From Streptomyces sp. NBC_00457 (GTDB taxonomy: Bacteria > Actinomycetota > Actinomycetes > Streptomycetales > Streptomycetaceae): 64,000 bases of DNA. Shown piece after piece: positions 8,616-17,995 of this stretch. The notes under the pieces are model-generated. The model was not told where the DNA came from. It made no database searches and saw only the letters and a program-made list of their open reading frames with translations. The stretch lies in contig NZ_CP107905.1 in NCBI RefSeq assembly GCF_036014015.1, forward strand, positions 8,060,001-8,124,000. The letters are read 5' to 3'. Position 1 is the stretch's first letter; each line of letters begins with the position of its first letter. The translations under genes and the position numbers were made by a program.

Positions 8616-9566
8616 TCAGTCATGCACCCGTGGTCTGTCACTCGCCCCGTCGGCATTGCGTCCCGGCGGTCTGCCACCCACCCGTTCGACCGCCAGCGCA
8701 CCCGCCCGGCATCCTTCCGCCGCCGCGTCCTCGGGCCCGGCGCCCGTCAGCAGCGTCGCGAGGAAAGCGCCCGTGAAGGCGTCGCCCGCTCCCGTCGTGT
8801 CCGTCGGTGTCGCCGGGGTTGCGGGGACATGGGCGGACACGGTGCCGGACCGGGCCACGAGCGCGCCCCGCTCGCCCTGCTTGGCAATCACCAGTGGGAC
8901 ATGGCGACTCAGCTTGGCCGCCGCGTCGGCCGCATCGGGCAGGCCGGTCAGCAGACATGCCTCGTCACGGCTGGGCAGCAGGACGTCCACACCCTCGACC
9001 AGCGCCAGGAAGCGGTCGACGCCCAGCTGCGCGAGAAAACCGGCGGACGCCGGATCCATGCTGACCGGCACGCCACGCGCGCGTGCCGACTCCAGGGCCA
9101 CGGCCACCAGCGCCCGGCTCGGTTCGGAGAACAGCAGGTAGCCCGACAGATGCAGCCATGCGACCCCGTCCAGCAGCGCCGCCGACCAGTCGCCGGGTTC
9201 GAGCCGCAACGACGCCCCACTGTCGGTGAGGAACATCCGCTGGGCCGCGGCCTCCGTGTCGACCAGGCAGATCACCGTTCCGGTAGGGGCCTGCGGGTCC
9301 ACCACGAGGTGGGGCCGTACTCCGCTGTCGACCAGCTCCTGGTCGTGCCACGCGCTCGCGTCCGCGCCCACCCGGCCGAGCAGCCGCACCTCGGGACAGC
9401 CCCAATGAGCCGCCCAGCAGGCCACATTGGCGCCCGCGCCGCCCGGTACCGTGCGGATCGTCGCGGCCGTGTCGGTCCCTGAGGCGAGCGGCCCCCGGTG
9501 CCGGGCGACCACGTCCGTGACGACGTCCCCGACGACGAACAGCGCGCCCTGCGGTCCCGCGGTCAC
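8616..9566 (-). CDS. PfkB-family kinase, probable pseudouridine kinase
   Basis: 316 residues of the ribokinase/PfkB family: N-terminal GGAGANVACWAA, and the C-terminal signature DTTGAGDAFTGAF containing the catalytic base Asp. The GTG at 9566 overlaps the stop of the upstream psuG-like gene as GTGA, so the two are translationally coupled. Pseudouridine catabolism needs a PfkB kinase to make pseudouridine 5'-phosphate, which PsuG then cleaves to uracil and ribose 5-phosphate. That pairing is the basis for the substrate guess; the sequence alone shows only a PfkB sugar or nucleoside kinase. Confidence 0.85.
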   Translation of the reverse strand: MTAGPQGALFVVGDVVTDVVARHRGPLASGTDTAATIRTVPGGAGANVACWAAHWGCPEVRLLGRVGADASAWHDQELVDSGVRPHLVVDPQAPTGTVICLVDTEAAAQRMFLTDSGASLRLEPGDWSAALLDGVAWLHLSGYLLFSEPSRALVAVALESARARGVPVSMDPASAGFLAQLGVDRFLALVEGVDVLLPSRDEACLLTGLPDAADAAAKLSRHVPLVIAKQGERGALVARSGTVSAHVPATPATPTDTTGAGDAFTGAFLATLLTGAGPEDAAAEGCRAGALAVERVGGRPPGRNADGASDRPRVHD

Positions 9567-10471
9567 GCCCCGGCCCAGGCCGCCGCGATCTGCGCCGCCA
9601 ACCGCACGTTGCCGCGCACCGCCGCCAGATTGGCGCTCAGCGAGGCACCCTCGGTGTGTCGTACCAGGTAGTCGAGCAGGAACGGTGTGACCGCCTGTCC
9701 GCTGACGCCTTCTTCCTCGCACGCGTGCAGCGCGTCGGCCAGCACGCGCGCGTGCACCTCGGGATCCAGCTGCTCGTCCTCGGGCACCGGATTGGCGACG
9801 ATCAGCGCCGACTCGGGGCCGTCGAGCGCGTCCTGCGCCCGCATGACGTCCGCCGCCTGCTCCGGCGTCCGCAGCGTCCAGTCCACCGGATGCCCCGAGT
9901 CGGACAGATAGAAGCCGGGAAAGCGGTCCGTGCCGTACCCCGCCACGGCGACGCCCAGCGTCTCCAGCCGCTGCAGCGTGGCCGGCACGTCCAGGATCGA
10001 CTTCACGCCCGCGCACACCACCGTGATCCGGGTACGGGCCAGCAACCCCAGGTCCGCCGACTCGTCCTGCGTCACCGTCCACTCCCGGTGCACCCCGCCC
10101 AGACCGCCCGTCGCGAACACCCGGACGCCGGCCGAAGCCGCCAGCAGGGCCGTCGCCGACACCGTGGTCGCCCCGCTCGCACCCGACGCCACGGCGAGCG
10201 GCAGGTCACGATGGCCCAGCTTGCGGATCCCGTCCTCGTTGGCGATCCGCTCCAGCTGCTCCTTGTCCAGGCCGACATGGGGCCGCCCGTCCAGTACGGC
10301 GATCGTCGCCGGTACAGCACCCTGTTGCCGTACGACGGCCTCCAGCTCCAGCGCCACCTGCAGATTGCGCGGGCGCGGCAGCCCGTGCGCGATGATCGTG
10401 GACTCCAGGGCCACCACCGGTCGACGCGCGTCGACCGCCTCCCGCACTTCCTCGGACACCATCAGCACCAC
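9563..10471 (-). CDS. psuG: Pseudouridine-5'-phosphate glycosidase
   Basis: 302 residues, full length for PsuG. Diagnostic stretches are VVALESTIIAHGLPRPRN near the N-terminus, IAVLDGRPHVGL, ASGASGATTVSAT, FATGGLGGVHR and VVCAGVKSILD. The enzyme reversibly breaks the C-C glycosidic bond of pseudouridine 5'-phosphate. GGAGG lies seven bases before GTG 10471, which favours that start over the ATG at 10462. It is the first gene of a two-gene operon with the overlapping PfkB kinase. Confidence 0.93.
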   Translation of the reverse strand: MVLMVSEEVREAVDARRPVVALESTIIAHGLPRPRNLQVALELEAVVRQQGAVPATIAVLDGRPHVGLDKEQLERIANEDGIRKLGHRDLPLAVASGASGATTVSATALLAASAGVRVFATGGLGGVHREWTVTQDESADLGLLARTRITVVCAGVKSILDVPATLQRLETLGVAVAGYGTDRFPGFYLSDSGHPVDWTLRTPEQAADVMRAQDALDGPESALIVANPVPEDEQLDPEVHARVLADALHACEEEGVSGQAVTPFLLDYLVRHTEGASLSANLAAVRGNVRLAAQIAAAWAGA

Positions 10472-10570
10472 GCGCCTGCCTCCTGTCGTTCGGTCTTCCC
10501 TCATCTCTGGCGGGCGGCACGCCACGTCAAACCCTTGCGGCCTGTGGGGGAGAGCACCAGCCTGGGGTGC

Positions 10571-10999
10571 ATGACGGACCACACCACACGTCTTGACCAC
10601 GTCGTTCTCTGGGTGAACGACCCGATCGGTTCGGCCGAGTTCTACGAGAAGACCCTCGGCATGGAGCCCCTGAGGCTCACCGATTTCGCAGCGGGCCAGG
10701 TCCCCTTCCCCTCCGTACGCCTCAACGAGGAGACCATTCTCGACCTGATGCCGCAGACCATGGCGGAACGCATGAAGATGCTCCCCGGCGCCGCGGACAG
10801 CGCCGGACACCCGGTCAACCACGTCTGCGTCGCCCTGGCCGCCGACGACTTCGACGCCCTCCGTGGCCGCCTGGAGGAACGCGCCGTTCCGGTGTCGGAC
10901 ATCTCGTACGACTCCTTCGGCGCCCGCGGTCTGGCAAAGCGCAGCTTTTACTTCCGTGACCCGGACGGGAACGTCATCGAGGCCCGCCACTACGACTAG
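10571..10999 (+). CDS. VOC-superfamily (glyoxalase-like) protein
   Basis: 142 residues with two beta-alpha-beta-beta-beta modules: the first begins LDHVVLWVNDPIGSAEFYEKTLGMEP, the second HVCVALAADDFDALRGRLEERAV and ends SFYFRDPDGNVIEARHYD. His in the first module and Glu in the last strand are the usual metal ligands. The enzyme type (dioxygenase, lyase or antibiotic-binding) cannot be told. It is divergent from psuG and convergent with fdhA, with a shared terminator downstream. Confidence 0.9.
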   Translation: MTDHTTRLDHVVLWVNDPIGSAEFYEKTLGMEPLRLTDFAAGQVPFPSVRLNEETILDLMPQTMAERMKMLPGAADSAGHPVNHVCVALAADDFDALRGRLEERAVPVSDISYDSFGARGLAKRSFYFRDPDGNVIEARHYD

Positions 11000-11028
11000 G
11001 GGCCCGCTGTTCGCGGCAAGGCCACGAC

Positions 11029-11058
11029 GGGGGTGCTCACGCGCGCGTGAGCACCCCC
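11029..11058. terminator. Bidirectional hairpin between VOC gene and fdhA
   Basis: A perfect 15-bp inverted repeat (GGGGGTGCTCACGCG at 11029-11043 and its complement at 11044-11058) with no spacer. It sits 29 bp after the VOC stop and 19 bp beyond the fdhA stop, so it can terminate both convergent transcripts. There is no T-run. Confidence 0.75.
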
Positions 11059-11077
11059 TGCTTGTTCTGCCGGACGC

Positions 11078-12304
11078 TCAGACCGGCTGTACTCCCTTCA
11101 ATGCCCCGTGCGGATCGAGCACGTACTTGCGGCTCGCGCCCTGGTCGAACTCGGCGTAGCCGCGTGGTGCGTCCTCAAGATCGATGACGGTCGCGTTGAC
11201 CGCCTTGGCGATGTGCACACGCTCGTGCAGGATCGCCATCATCAGGCCCCGGTGGTACCGCATCACCGGGCACTGCCCGGTCGTGAACCGGTGGCTCTTG
11301 GCCCAGCCGAGGCCGAGCCGCACTTTCAGCGTCCCGGACTTCGCGTCCTCGTCGACCCCGCCCGGGTCGTCCGTGACATACAACCCCGGAATGCCCAGGG
11401 CACCGCCCGCGCGCGTGATGCCCATCAGTGAGTTGAGGACGGTCGCGGGCGCCTCCGGAGCATCCGGCCCATGGGCCCGGGCTTCAAAGCCGACCGCGTC
11501 GACCGCGACGTCCACCTCGGGTTCCCCGAGGATCTGCGCGATCTGTTCGCCCACGCTGCCGCGCGACACGTCGACGGTCTCGCAGCCGAAGCTCCGCGCC
11601 TGGGCGAGGCGCTCGGCGTTGAGGTCGCCCACGATGACCACCGCGGCCCCCAGCAGCTGCGCGGACGCGGCCGCCGCCAGACCGACCGGGCCCGCCCCGG
11701 CGACGTACACCGTCGAACCGACCCCGGCGCCCGCGCTCACGGCGCCGTGGAAGCCGGTCGGGAAGATGTCCGACAGCATGGTCAGGTCGAGCAGTTTCGC
11801 GCGTGCCTGGTCCCGGTCCGGGAACTTCAGCAGGTTGAAGTCCGCGTAGGGGACCATGGCGTACTCGGCCTGGCCGCCGACCCAGCCGCCCATGTCGACA
11901 TAGCCGTAAGCCGCCCCCGGGCGGGCCGGGTTGACGTTCAGACAGATGCCGGTCTTGCGTTCCTTGCAGTTGCGGCACCGCCCGCAGGCGATGTTGAACG
12001 GTACGGAGACGATGTCGCCGACGTCGATGTTCTCGACGTCCGGACCCCGTTCGACGACCTCTCCGGTGATCTCGTGTCCGAGGACCAGCCCTTCGGGCGC
12101 GGTCGTCCGCCCGCGCACCATGTGCTGGTCGCTTCCGCAGATGTTGCTGGCGAGCACCTTGAGGATCACTCCGTGCCGGCACTTGCGGCCGACGTTGTCG
12201 GGTGCGACCCCCGGCCCGTCCTGGAGTTCAAGCGTCGGGTAGTCGATGGTTGTCACTTCCACCGCGCCCGGCTTGAGATATGCGACTGCCCTGTTTCCGC
12301 TCAT
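11078..12304 (-). CDS. fdhA: Glutathione-independent formaldehyde dehydrogenase
   Basis: 408 residues of the zinc-containing medium-chain dehydrogenase family. The catalytic zinc site has Cys in NICGSDQHM and GHE; the structural zinc lobe is CGRCRNCKERKTGIC. The NAD(P) fold is GAGPVGLAAAAS. The long insertions, VNPARPGAAYGYVDMGGW and the C-terminal region, match the Pseudomonas putida-type enzyme, which dismutates or oxidises formaldehyde without thiol cofactor. Streptomyces also possess mycothiol-dependent routes, so this may be a parallel detoxification path. Monocistronic by position. Confidence 0.92.
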   Translation of the reverse strand: MSGNRAVAYLKPGAVEVTTIDYPTLELQDGPGVAPDNVGRKCRHGVILKVLASNICGSDQHMVRGRTTAPEGLVLGHEITGEVVERGPDVENIDVGDIVSVPFNIACGRCRNCKERKTGICLNVNPARPGAAYGYVDMGGWVGGQAEYAMVPYADFNLLKFPDRDQARAKLLDLTMLSDIFPTGFHGAVSAGAGVGSTVYVAGAGPVGLAAAASAQLLGAAVVIVGDLNAERLAQARSFGCETVDVSRGSVGEQIAQILGEPEVDVAVDAVGFEARAHGPDAPEAPATVLNSLMGITRAGGALGIPGLYVTDDPGGVDEDAKSGTLKVRLGLGWAKSHRFTTGQCPVMRYHRGLMMAILHERVHIAKAVNATVIDLEDAPRGYAEFDQGASRKYVLDPHGALKGVQPV

Positions 12305-12415
12305 GCGTGATCGCCGTCCCTTCGGCTCCGAGCCCTCGGATGCCAGTGGCTGTACGCATGGCGGAGTCTGCTACCGGCTCCGCCTCCCGGCCAGCCTCCG
12401 CGCGGGACCGAACCC

Positions 12416-12970
12416 TCAGAACAGCGGCTCGGGCAGTACCCCCTCCAGCGCCAGCAGCCGCCGCTTGGTCTCCAGGCCGCCCCCGAACCCCCCGATGCCG
12501 CCGTCGCTCTCCACGACCCGGTGGCAGGGCACGACGACCGGCAGAGGATTGGCGCCCATCGCCACTCCGACCGCCTGGGCGGCGCCGGGCTGACCGACCC
12601 GCCCCGCGAGATCGCCGTAGCCGACGACCGCGCCGTACGGCACGCCGGAGGCCAGCTCGCGCAGCACCTCCCGGTTGAACCCCGAGATCAGCGACCAGTC
12701 CAGCGGCAGCTCGAAGTCGCGCCGCTCACCCGCGAAATACGCCTTGAACTGCCGTATCGCCTCGGCCAGCAGCGGGGAGTCAGGTGCCTCGACGGGCTCG
12801 CTGCCCAGGCGGGACCCGAGCCGGTCGAGGGCCTTGTCGCGCACCGCCTCCGTGGCGTGGAACACGACATTGACCAGGCCGTCGCGGGTCCCGGCCAGCA
12901 GCAGCGGACCGATGTCGGTGCCGACGACGGTCCACACGACCTGCTGCTCGTACTGCCCATGGCTGTCCAT
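12416..12970 (-). CDS. ogt: Methylated-DNA-protein cysteine methyltransferase
   Basis: 184 residues. The acceptor cysteine is in PVVVPCHRVVESDGGIGGFGGGLETKRRLL, the suicide O6-methylguanine repair signature. The upstream helix-turn-helix SGVPYGAVVGYGDLAGRVGQPGAAQAVG is the DNA-binding recognition region. No AdaA/AraC domain is fused, so this is an Ogt-type repair enzyme rather than Ada. The ATG at 12970 gives MDSHGQYEQQ. It lies downstream of a secreted phosphodiesterase gene on the same strand. Confidence 0.94.
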   Translation of the reverse strand: MDSHGQYEQQVVWTVVGTDIGPLLLAGTRDGLVNVVFHATEAVRDKALDRLGSRLGSEPVEAPDSPLLAEAIRQFKAYFAGERRDFELPLDWSLISGFNREVLRELASGVPYGAVVGYGDLAGRVGQPGAAQAVGVAMGANPLPVVVPCHRVVESDGGIGGFGGGLETKRRLLALEGVLPEPLF

Positions 12971-13019
12971 GCGCTCCACCGTACGGTCCGCCACTGACAA
13001 CGCCCCGGCCGCGCGGAAC

Positions 13020-13898
13020 TCAGGACCTCTCGACCGCGTCCCGCACCAAGTCCGGCTTGTTGGTGATAATGCCGTCGACGCCGTACCCGGCGACACGGCG
13101 GGCGGTCCGCGCGTCGTCGACGGTCCAGGTGAAGACCTCCAGCGGCTTGCCGTGCGGACCGGTGAACCCGTGGACGGCGGAGACGTAGCCTGTCGAAACG
13201 GTGAGGTGGGACGGGTTGATCTGGTCGGTGAAGCGTGCGTACTCCTGAAGGGCCGCCACGGACGGCGTGCCGAGAAAACCGGTCTTGACGTCGGGCTTGA
13301 CCTCGTGGACGGTCCGGATGCTGTCCGCGCTGAAACTCTGCACGATCAGCCGACCGGCGAGGTGCCGCTGGTCCAGCCAGCCCTCGTTGGCGAGGACCTT
13401 GAGGGTTTCCCGCTCGATGCCGGCATACAGCCCGGGGTTCTTGATCTCCAGAAGCAGCTTCTGGTCGTGGTGCTCCACGCGCCGTACGTACTGCTGCAGC
13501 GTCGGCACGCGCGCGCCCGCGTAGGCGGGGTCGAACCAGCTGCCCGCGTCGAGGCGGGCGATCTCCGCCGCGGTGAAGTCCTTCACCTTCCAGGGAGCCC
13601 GGCCCGGGAAGACGTCCTCGACGTCGGTCGTGCGCGCCAGGCTGTCGTCGTGCAGGACGACCAGCTCGCCGTCCTTGGTGCGCTGGACGTCGTTCTCGAC
13701 CCAGTCGATGCCCAGCTCGGCCGCCTTGTCGATGGCGGCCAGAGTGTTCTCGGGCGCGTACGCGGAGGCCCCGCGGTGCGCGATGACCGTAGGGGGCTCG
13801 GCGGCGGGGTCGGCCTGCGCACCGGAGGTGGGGAGCAGGAGGGCGGCGGTGCCCAGGGCCACCGCGGTGCTCGCGGTGGCGACTGCGCGCGCGTGCAT
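13020..13898 (-). CDS. Secreted glycerophosphodiester phosphodiesterase
   Basis: 292 residues with a signal peptide (MHARAVATASTAVALGTAALLL, cleaved near the AQA-DP site). The catalytic TIM-barrel starts VIAHRGASAYAPENTLAA, with the HRG and EN pair that bind metal and phosphate, then VLHDDSLARTTD, and ends VFTWTVDDARTARRVAGYGVDGIITNKPD. GAGGAG six bases upstream supports ATG 13898. It should hydrolyse deacylated phospholipid head groups outside the cell to glycerol 3-phosphate. Confidence 0.93.
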   Translation of the reverse strand: MHARAVATASTAVALGTAALLLPTSGAQADPAAEPPTVIAHRGASAYAPENTLAAIDKAAELGIDWVENDVQRTKDGELVVLHDDSLARTTDVEDVFPGRAPWKVKDFTAAEIARLDAGSWFDPAYAGARVPTLQQYVRRVEHHDQKLLLEIKNPGLYAGIERETLKVLANEGWLDQRHLAGRLIVQSFSADSIRTVHEVKPDVKTGFLGTPSVAALQEYARFTDQINPSHLTVSTGYVSAVHGFTGPHGKPLEVFTWTVDDARTARRVAGYGVDGIITNKPDLVRDAVERS

Positions 13899-14181
13899 GC
13901 GTACTCCTCGCGTCGAGGCGATCACGGACAGATCGACTGTGACAGCGGAGGGTCAACGGCGGAGGGGTACAGAATGGCCACAGGTTGAATGAAGTCGCCC
14001 GACTCCGCTCACTGGTGCCGCACAAGTGCGGCAAGGGCGTGTTTCTTCGCCGGATAATCGTTCGACCGTTCCGGGTGGAGACATACTCTCCACCACAACC
14101 TTGACCGCTCGTCGGTGGTCCTGGGATGGGGGCTTGTTTCATGTAGGTCCGGGACGTAAGAGGGTGGAAAGGCAGCCGCGC

Positions 14182-15048
14182 ATGCAGGGCACGGTCGACG
14201 GATTCAGCTACGGACTCGTCACACCGCTGGTGGCCTACCTGATGGCCTGCCTCGGCGGTGCGCTCGGTCTGCGCTGCACCACGCGGTCCATGCTGGTCTC
14301 CCAGTCCTGGAGACCGGGATGGCTGGCCCTGGGCTCGGCCGCGATCGGCTCCGGCATTTGGACCATGCACTTCGTCGCGATGATGGGCTTCACCGTCGTG
14401 GGCGCGCCGATCCGCTACGACATGCTGACGACCTTCGCCAGCCTGGGCGTCGCGATCGTCATGGTGGGCATCGGGATCTTCATAGTCGGCTACAAGGGCG
14501 CGCGGGGAACGGCTCTGTTCACCGGAGGCACCATCACCGGCCTGGGCATCGCCTCCATGCACTATCTGGGCATGGCCGGAATGCGCCTCAACGGAAACCT
14601 GGAGTACAACACCTTCACCGTGGCCGCGTCCGTCGTCATAGCCATGGTCGCGGCCACCGCCGCCCTGTGGGCGGCCGGACAGGTCAGAGGGTTCATGTGG
14701 AGCGTGGGGGCGAGCCTTGTCATGGGGCTCGCCGTCAGCGGCATGCACTACACGGGGATGGCCGCCCTCAAGGTCCACGTCCACACCGCGAGCGCCCCCA
14801 CCTCGGGAGACTCGCCGGCCGGCATCCTCGCGCCCCTCATGGTCGGCCCGCTGGCCTTCCTCCTCCTCGCGGGCGTCGTGGTGATGTTCGACCCGCTCAT
14901 GATCATGGGGAAGCCTGCCGGGGCCCCCGTCGAGAACAAGCCCGGCATCCCGGCCCACTCCACCCTTTCGCACACCACCCGGCGCCCGATGATCCGCACC
15001 CGCCGCAGAGTGGGCGGCCGGAGTTCCCGCGCCCCGCAGAACAGGTGA
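14182..15048 (+). CDS. MHYT-domain integral membrane sensor
   Basis: About 288 residues with seven to eight membrane helices. Three motifs of the MHYT type are visible: [18 protein letters not shown] and MHYTGMAAL. These are thought to bind copper at the outer membrane face and to sense oxygen, CO or NO. Unlike many MHYT proteins there is no fused GGDEF/EAL or kinase domain; after the last helix comes only a basic tail. It lies upstream of uvrB, 10 bp before the uvrB promoter. Confidence 0.9.
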   Translation: MQGTVDGFSYGLVTPLVAYLMACLGGALGLRCTTRSMLVSQSWRPGWLALGSAAIGSGIWTMHFVAMMGFTVVGAPIRYDMLTTFASLGVAIVMVGIGIFIVGYKGARGTALFTGGTITGLGIASMHYLGMAGMRLNGNLEYNTFTVAASVVIAMVAATAALWAAGQVRGFMWSVGASLVMGLAVSGMHYTGMAALKVHVHTASAPTSGDSPAGILAPLMVGPLAFLLLAGVVVMFDPLMIMGKPAGAPVENKPGIPAHSTLSHTTRRPMIRTRRRVGGRSSRAPQNR

Positions 15049-15058
15049 TCAGGCCGCG

Positions 15059-15081
15059 TTGTCAGTGGGGGGTCGTACGGT
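15059..15081 (+). promoter_or_regulatory. RecA-NDp/PafBC-type DNA-damage promoter of uvrB
   Basis: TTGTCAGTG at 15059-15067, eight bases, then TACGGT at 15076-15081. This fits the LexA-independent damage promoter TTGTCRGTG-N8-TANNNT of actinobacteria. Transcription would begin about 7 bases later, at or next to the ATG at 15089, predicting a leaderless uvrB mRNA. Confidence 0.75.
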
Positions 15082-15088
15082 GGATCCC

Positions 15089-17227
15089 ATGCGGCCCGTT
15101 TCCAGCATCGAACGCACGGTGGCGCCCTTCGAGGTCGTCAGCCCCTACCAGCCCAGCGGCGACCAGCCGCAGGCCATCGCCGAGCTAGCCCGGCGCATCG
15201 AGGCCGGTGAGAAGGACGTGGTCCTCCTCGGCGCGACCGGCACCGGCAAGTCCGCCACCACCGCGTGGATGATCGAGAAGCTTCAGCGGCCCACCCTGGT
15301 GATGGCCCCGAACAAAACACTGGCCGCCCAGCTGGCCAACGAGTTCCGGGAACTGCTGCCGAACAACGCCGTCGAGTACTTCGTCTCGTACTACGACTAC
15401 TACCAGCCCGAGGCCTACGTCCCGCAGTCGGACACCTACATCGAGAAGGACTCCTCCATCAACGAGGAGGTCGAGCGGCTGCGTCACTCCGCGACCAACT
15501 CGCTGCTCACCCGCCGTGACGTCGTCGTGGTCGCCTCCGTCTCCTGCATCTACGGCCTCGGTACTCCGCAGGAGTACGTGGACCGCATGGTCCCCCTCCG
15601 CGTCGGCGAGGAGCACGACCGCGACCAGCTCCTGCGCCGCTTCGTGGACATCCAGTACACGCGCAACGACATGGCCTTCACCCGCGGTACCTTCCGCGTC
15701 CGCGGCGACACCATCGAGATCTTCCCGGTCTACGAGGAGCTGGCCGTCCGCATCGAGATGTTCGGTGACGAGATCGAGGCCCTGTCCACGCTCCACCCGG
15801 TCACCGGCGAGATCATCAGCGACGACGACCAGCTGTACGTCTTCCCGGCCTCCCACTACGTCGCAGGGCCCGAGCGCCTGGAGCGGGCCGTCAACGACAT
15901 CGAGAAGGAACTCGGGGAGCGCCTGGCGGAACTGGAGAAGCAGGGCAAGCTCCTGGAGGCCCAGCGGCTGCGGATGCGCACGACGTACGACCTCGAGATG
16001 CTCCGCCAGATCGGCTCCTGCTCCGGCGTGGAGAACTACTCGATGCACTTCGACGGCCGCGAGCCCGGCTCCCCGCCGAACACCCTGCTCGACTACTTCC
16101 CGGACGACTTCCTGCTCGTCATCGACGAGTCGCACGTCACCGTCCCGCAGATCGGCGCCATGTACGAGGGCGACGCCTCCCGCAAGCGCACCCTCGTCGA
16201 CCACGGCTTCCGGCTGCCCTCCGCGCTGGACAACCGCCCCCTGAAGTGGGAGGAGTTCCAGGAGCGCATCGGCCAGGCCGTCTACCTGTCCGCGACTCCG
16301 GGCAAGTACGAGCTCTCGCGTGGGGACGGCTTCGTCGAGCAGATCATCCGCCCCACCGGCCTCGTCGACCCCGAGGTCGTCGTCAAACCCACCGAGGGCC
16401 AGATCGACGACCTGGTGCACGAGATCCGCAAGCGCACCGAGAAGGACGAGCGCGTCCTGGTCACCACCCTCACCAAGAAGATGGCCGAGGACCTCACGGA
16501 CTACTTCCTCGAACTCGGCATCCAGGTGCGCTATCTGCACAGCGACGTCGACACCCTGCGCCGCGTCGAGCTGCTGCGCGAGCTGCGCTCGGGCGAGTAC
16601 GACGTCCTCGTCGGCATCAACCTCCTGAGGGAGGGCCTCGACCTGCCCGAGGTGTCCCTGGTGGCCATCCTCGACGCCGACAAGGAGGGCTTCCTGCGCT
16701 CGGGGACGTCCCTGATCCAGACCATCGGCCGCGCGGCGCGCAATGTCTCCGGCCAGGTCCACATGTACGCCGACAAGATCACCCCGGCGATGGAGAAGGC
16801 CATCGAGGAGACCAACCGCCGACGGGAGAAGCAGGTCGCGTACAACAAGGAGAGGGGCCTCGACCCCCAGCCGCTCCGCAAGAAGATCAATGACATCGTC
16901 GCGCAGATCGCCCGCGAAGACATCGACACGGAACAGCTCCTCGGCTCGGGCTACCGCAAGATGACGGACGGCAAGGGGGCCAAGGCCCCCGTGCCCTCGC
17001 TCGGCGCCAAAACGGCCAAGGGCGGCAAGTCCGCCAAGGGCAAGGCCAAGGAGACGGTGCCGACCGACCGTCCGGCGGCCGAGCTCGCCGGGCAGATCGA
17101 GGAGATGACCGAGCGCATGCGTGCCGCCGCCGCCGACCTCCAGTTTGAGATCGCGGCCCGGCTGCGCGACGAGGTCTCCGAGATGAAGAAGGAACTGCGC
17201 CAGATGCGGGAGGCCGGGCTGTCCTGA
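15089..17227 (+). CDS. uvrB: Excinuclease ABC subunit B
   Basis: 712 residues, full length. Walker A GATGTGKS (about 44-51), the DNA-clamping beta-hairpin around [24 protein letters not shown] helicase box in [24 protein letters not shown], and helicase motif VI in [11 protein letters not shown]-terminal UVR domain ([22 protein letters not shown]) binds UvrC. A Lys/Ala-rich linker ([15 protein letters not shown]) precedes it. UvrB verifies lesions delivered by UvrA and recruits UvrC in nucleotide excision repair. ATG 15089 is preferred because the promoter predicts a leaderless start there; GTG 15080 is the alternative. Confidence 0.98.
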   Translation: MRPVSSIERTVAPFEVVSPYQPSGDQPQAIAELARRIEAGEKDVVLLGATGTGKSATTAWMIEKLQRPTLVMAPNKTLAAQLANEFRELLPNNAVEYFVSYYDYYQPEAYVPQSDTYIEKDSSINEEVERLRHSATNSLLTRRDVVVVASVSCIYGLGTPQEYVDRMVPLRVGEEHDRDQLLRRFVDIQYTRNDMAFTRGTFRVRGDTIEIFPVYEELAVRIEMFGDEIEALSTLHPVTGEIISDDDQLYVFPASHYVAGPERLERAVNDIEKELGERLAELEKQGKLLEAQRLRMRTTYDLEMLRQIGSCSGVENYSMHFDGREPGSPPNTLLDYFPDDFLLVIDESHVTVPQIGAMYEGDASRKRTLVDHGFRLPSALDNRPLKWEEFQERIGQAVYLSATPGKYELSRGDGFVEQIIRPTGLVDPEVVVKPTEGQIDDLVHEIRKRTEKDERVLVTTLTKKMAEDLTDYFLELGIQVRYLHSDVDTLRRVELLRELRSGEYDVLVGINLLREGLDLPEVSLVAILDADKEGFLRSGTSLIQTIGRAARNVSGQVHMYADKITPAMEKAIEETNRRREKQVAYNKERGLDPQPLRKKINDIVAQIAREDIDTEQLLGSGYRKMTDGKGAKAPVPSLGAKTAKGGKSAKGKAKETVPTDRPAAELAGQIEEMTERMRAAAADLQFEIAARLRDEVSEMKKELRQMREAGLS

Positions 17228-17286
17228 CCTCGCGTCGAACGCGCTGTGTTGCAAGACCGACACAAAGTGCGGACCGGGGTACGTCA

Positions 17287-17309
17287 CTGTCAGTGGCTCT
17301 GCGTAGGGT
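17287..17309 (+). promoter_or_regulatory. RecA-NDp/PafBC-type promoter upstream of terD
   Basis: CTGTCAGTG at 17287-17295, eight bases, TAGGGT at 17304-17309: one mismatch in the first base to the DNA-damage consensus, with exact spacing. It lies 57 bp before the terD GTG. Together with the same motif at uvrB and uvrA it suggests co-induction. Confidence 0.65.
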
Positions 17310-17366
17310 TCACGTCATCCGCGGATTCCGCGGCAACAGGGGACAGCTCGAGAGGGGAATCAGCGC

Positions 17367-17945
17367 GTGACCGTCAACATGACCAAGGGTCAGGCCATCA
17401 GTCTGCAGAAGAACGACGGCGGCAGCCTGACTTCGGTGCGCATGGGTCTCGGCTGGCAGGCGGCTCCCCGGCGCGGCCTCTTCGGCTCGCGCACCCGGGA
17501 GATCGACCTCGACGCCTCCGCCGTGCTGTTCGCGGACAAGCAGCCGGTCGACGTCGTCTTCTTCCGCCACCTGGTGAGCGACGACGGCTCGGTGCGGCAC
17601 ACCGGTGACAACCTGGTCGGCGGTGTCGGCCAGGGCGGCGACGACGAGGCGATCCTCGTCGACCTCGCGCGTGTCCCGGTCCACATCGACCAGATCGTCT
17701 TCACCGTGAACTCCTTCACGGGCCAGACCTTCCAGGAAGTGCAGAACGCGTTCTGCCGCATCGTCGACGAGACCAACGGCGAGGAACTCGCCCGCTACAC
17801 GCTCGCCGGCGGCGGTGCCTACACGGCCCAGATCATGGCGAAGGTGCACCGCAACGGCCCGGGCTGGACGATGACGGCCCTGGGTACCCAGGCCAACGGC
17901 CGCACCTTCCAGGACCTGATGCCGGCGATCCTGCCGCACCTGTAA
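17367..17945 (+). CDS. terD: TerD-family stress protein
   Basis: 192 residues, standard TerD length. It begins with the TerD core NMTKGQAISLQKNDGG, then GLGWQAAP, EIDLDASAVLF, VVFFRHLVSDDGSVRHTGDN and VPVHIDQIVFTVNSF. Paired acidic residues (DLDAS and the GDN...DDEAI region) are the calcium-binding sites of the family. Ter proteins are membrane-associated, calcium-binding scaffolds linked to tellurite, phage and oxidative stress responses. GTG 17367 has AGAGGGG upstream. The next gene, another TerD protein, starts 50 bp downstream. Confidence 0.95.
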   Translation: MTVNMTKGQAISLQKNDGGSLTSVRMGLGWQAAPRRGLFGSRTREIDLDASAVLFADKQPVDVVFFRHLVSDDGSVRHTGDNLVGGVGQGGDDEAILVDLARVPVHIDQIVFTVNSFTGQTFQEVQNAFCRIVDETNGEELARYTLAGGGAYTAQIMAKVHRNGPGWTMTALGTQANGRTFQDLMPAILPHL

Positions 17946-17995
17946 CGCGCCCGGCGGGGGGCACACGACACGATGAAGCACAGGGGGACGCAGGC

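Noticed and set aside
12688..14973. 761-codon minus-strand frame across ogt, the phosphodiesterase and MHYT genes
   Set aside because: Runs through three genes with clear families in other frames; no ribosome site.
15185..17287. 700-codon open frame antisense to uvrB
   Set aside because: Shadow of uvrB; repetitive Asp/Val/Leu translation with no motif.
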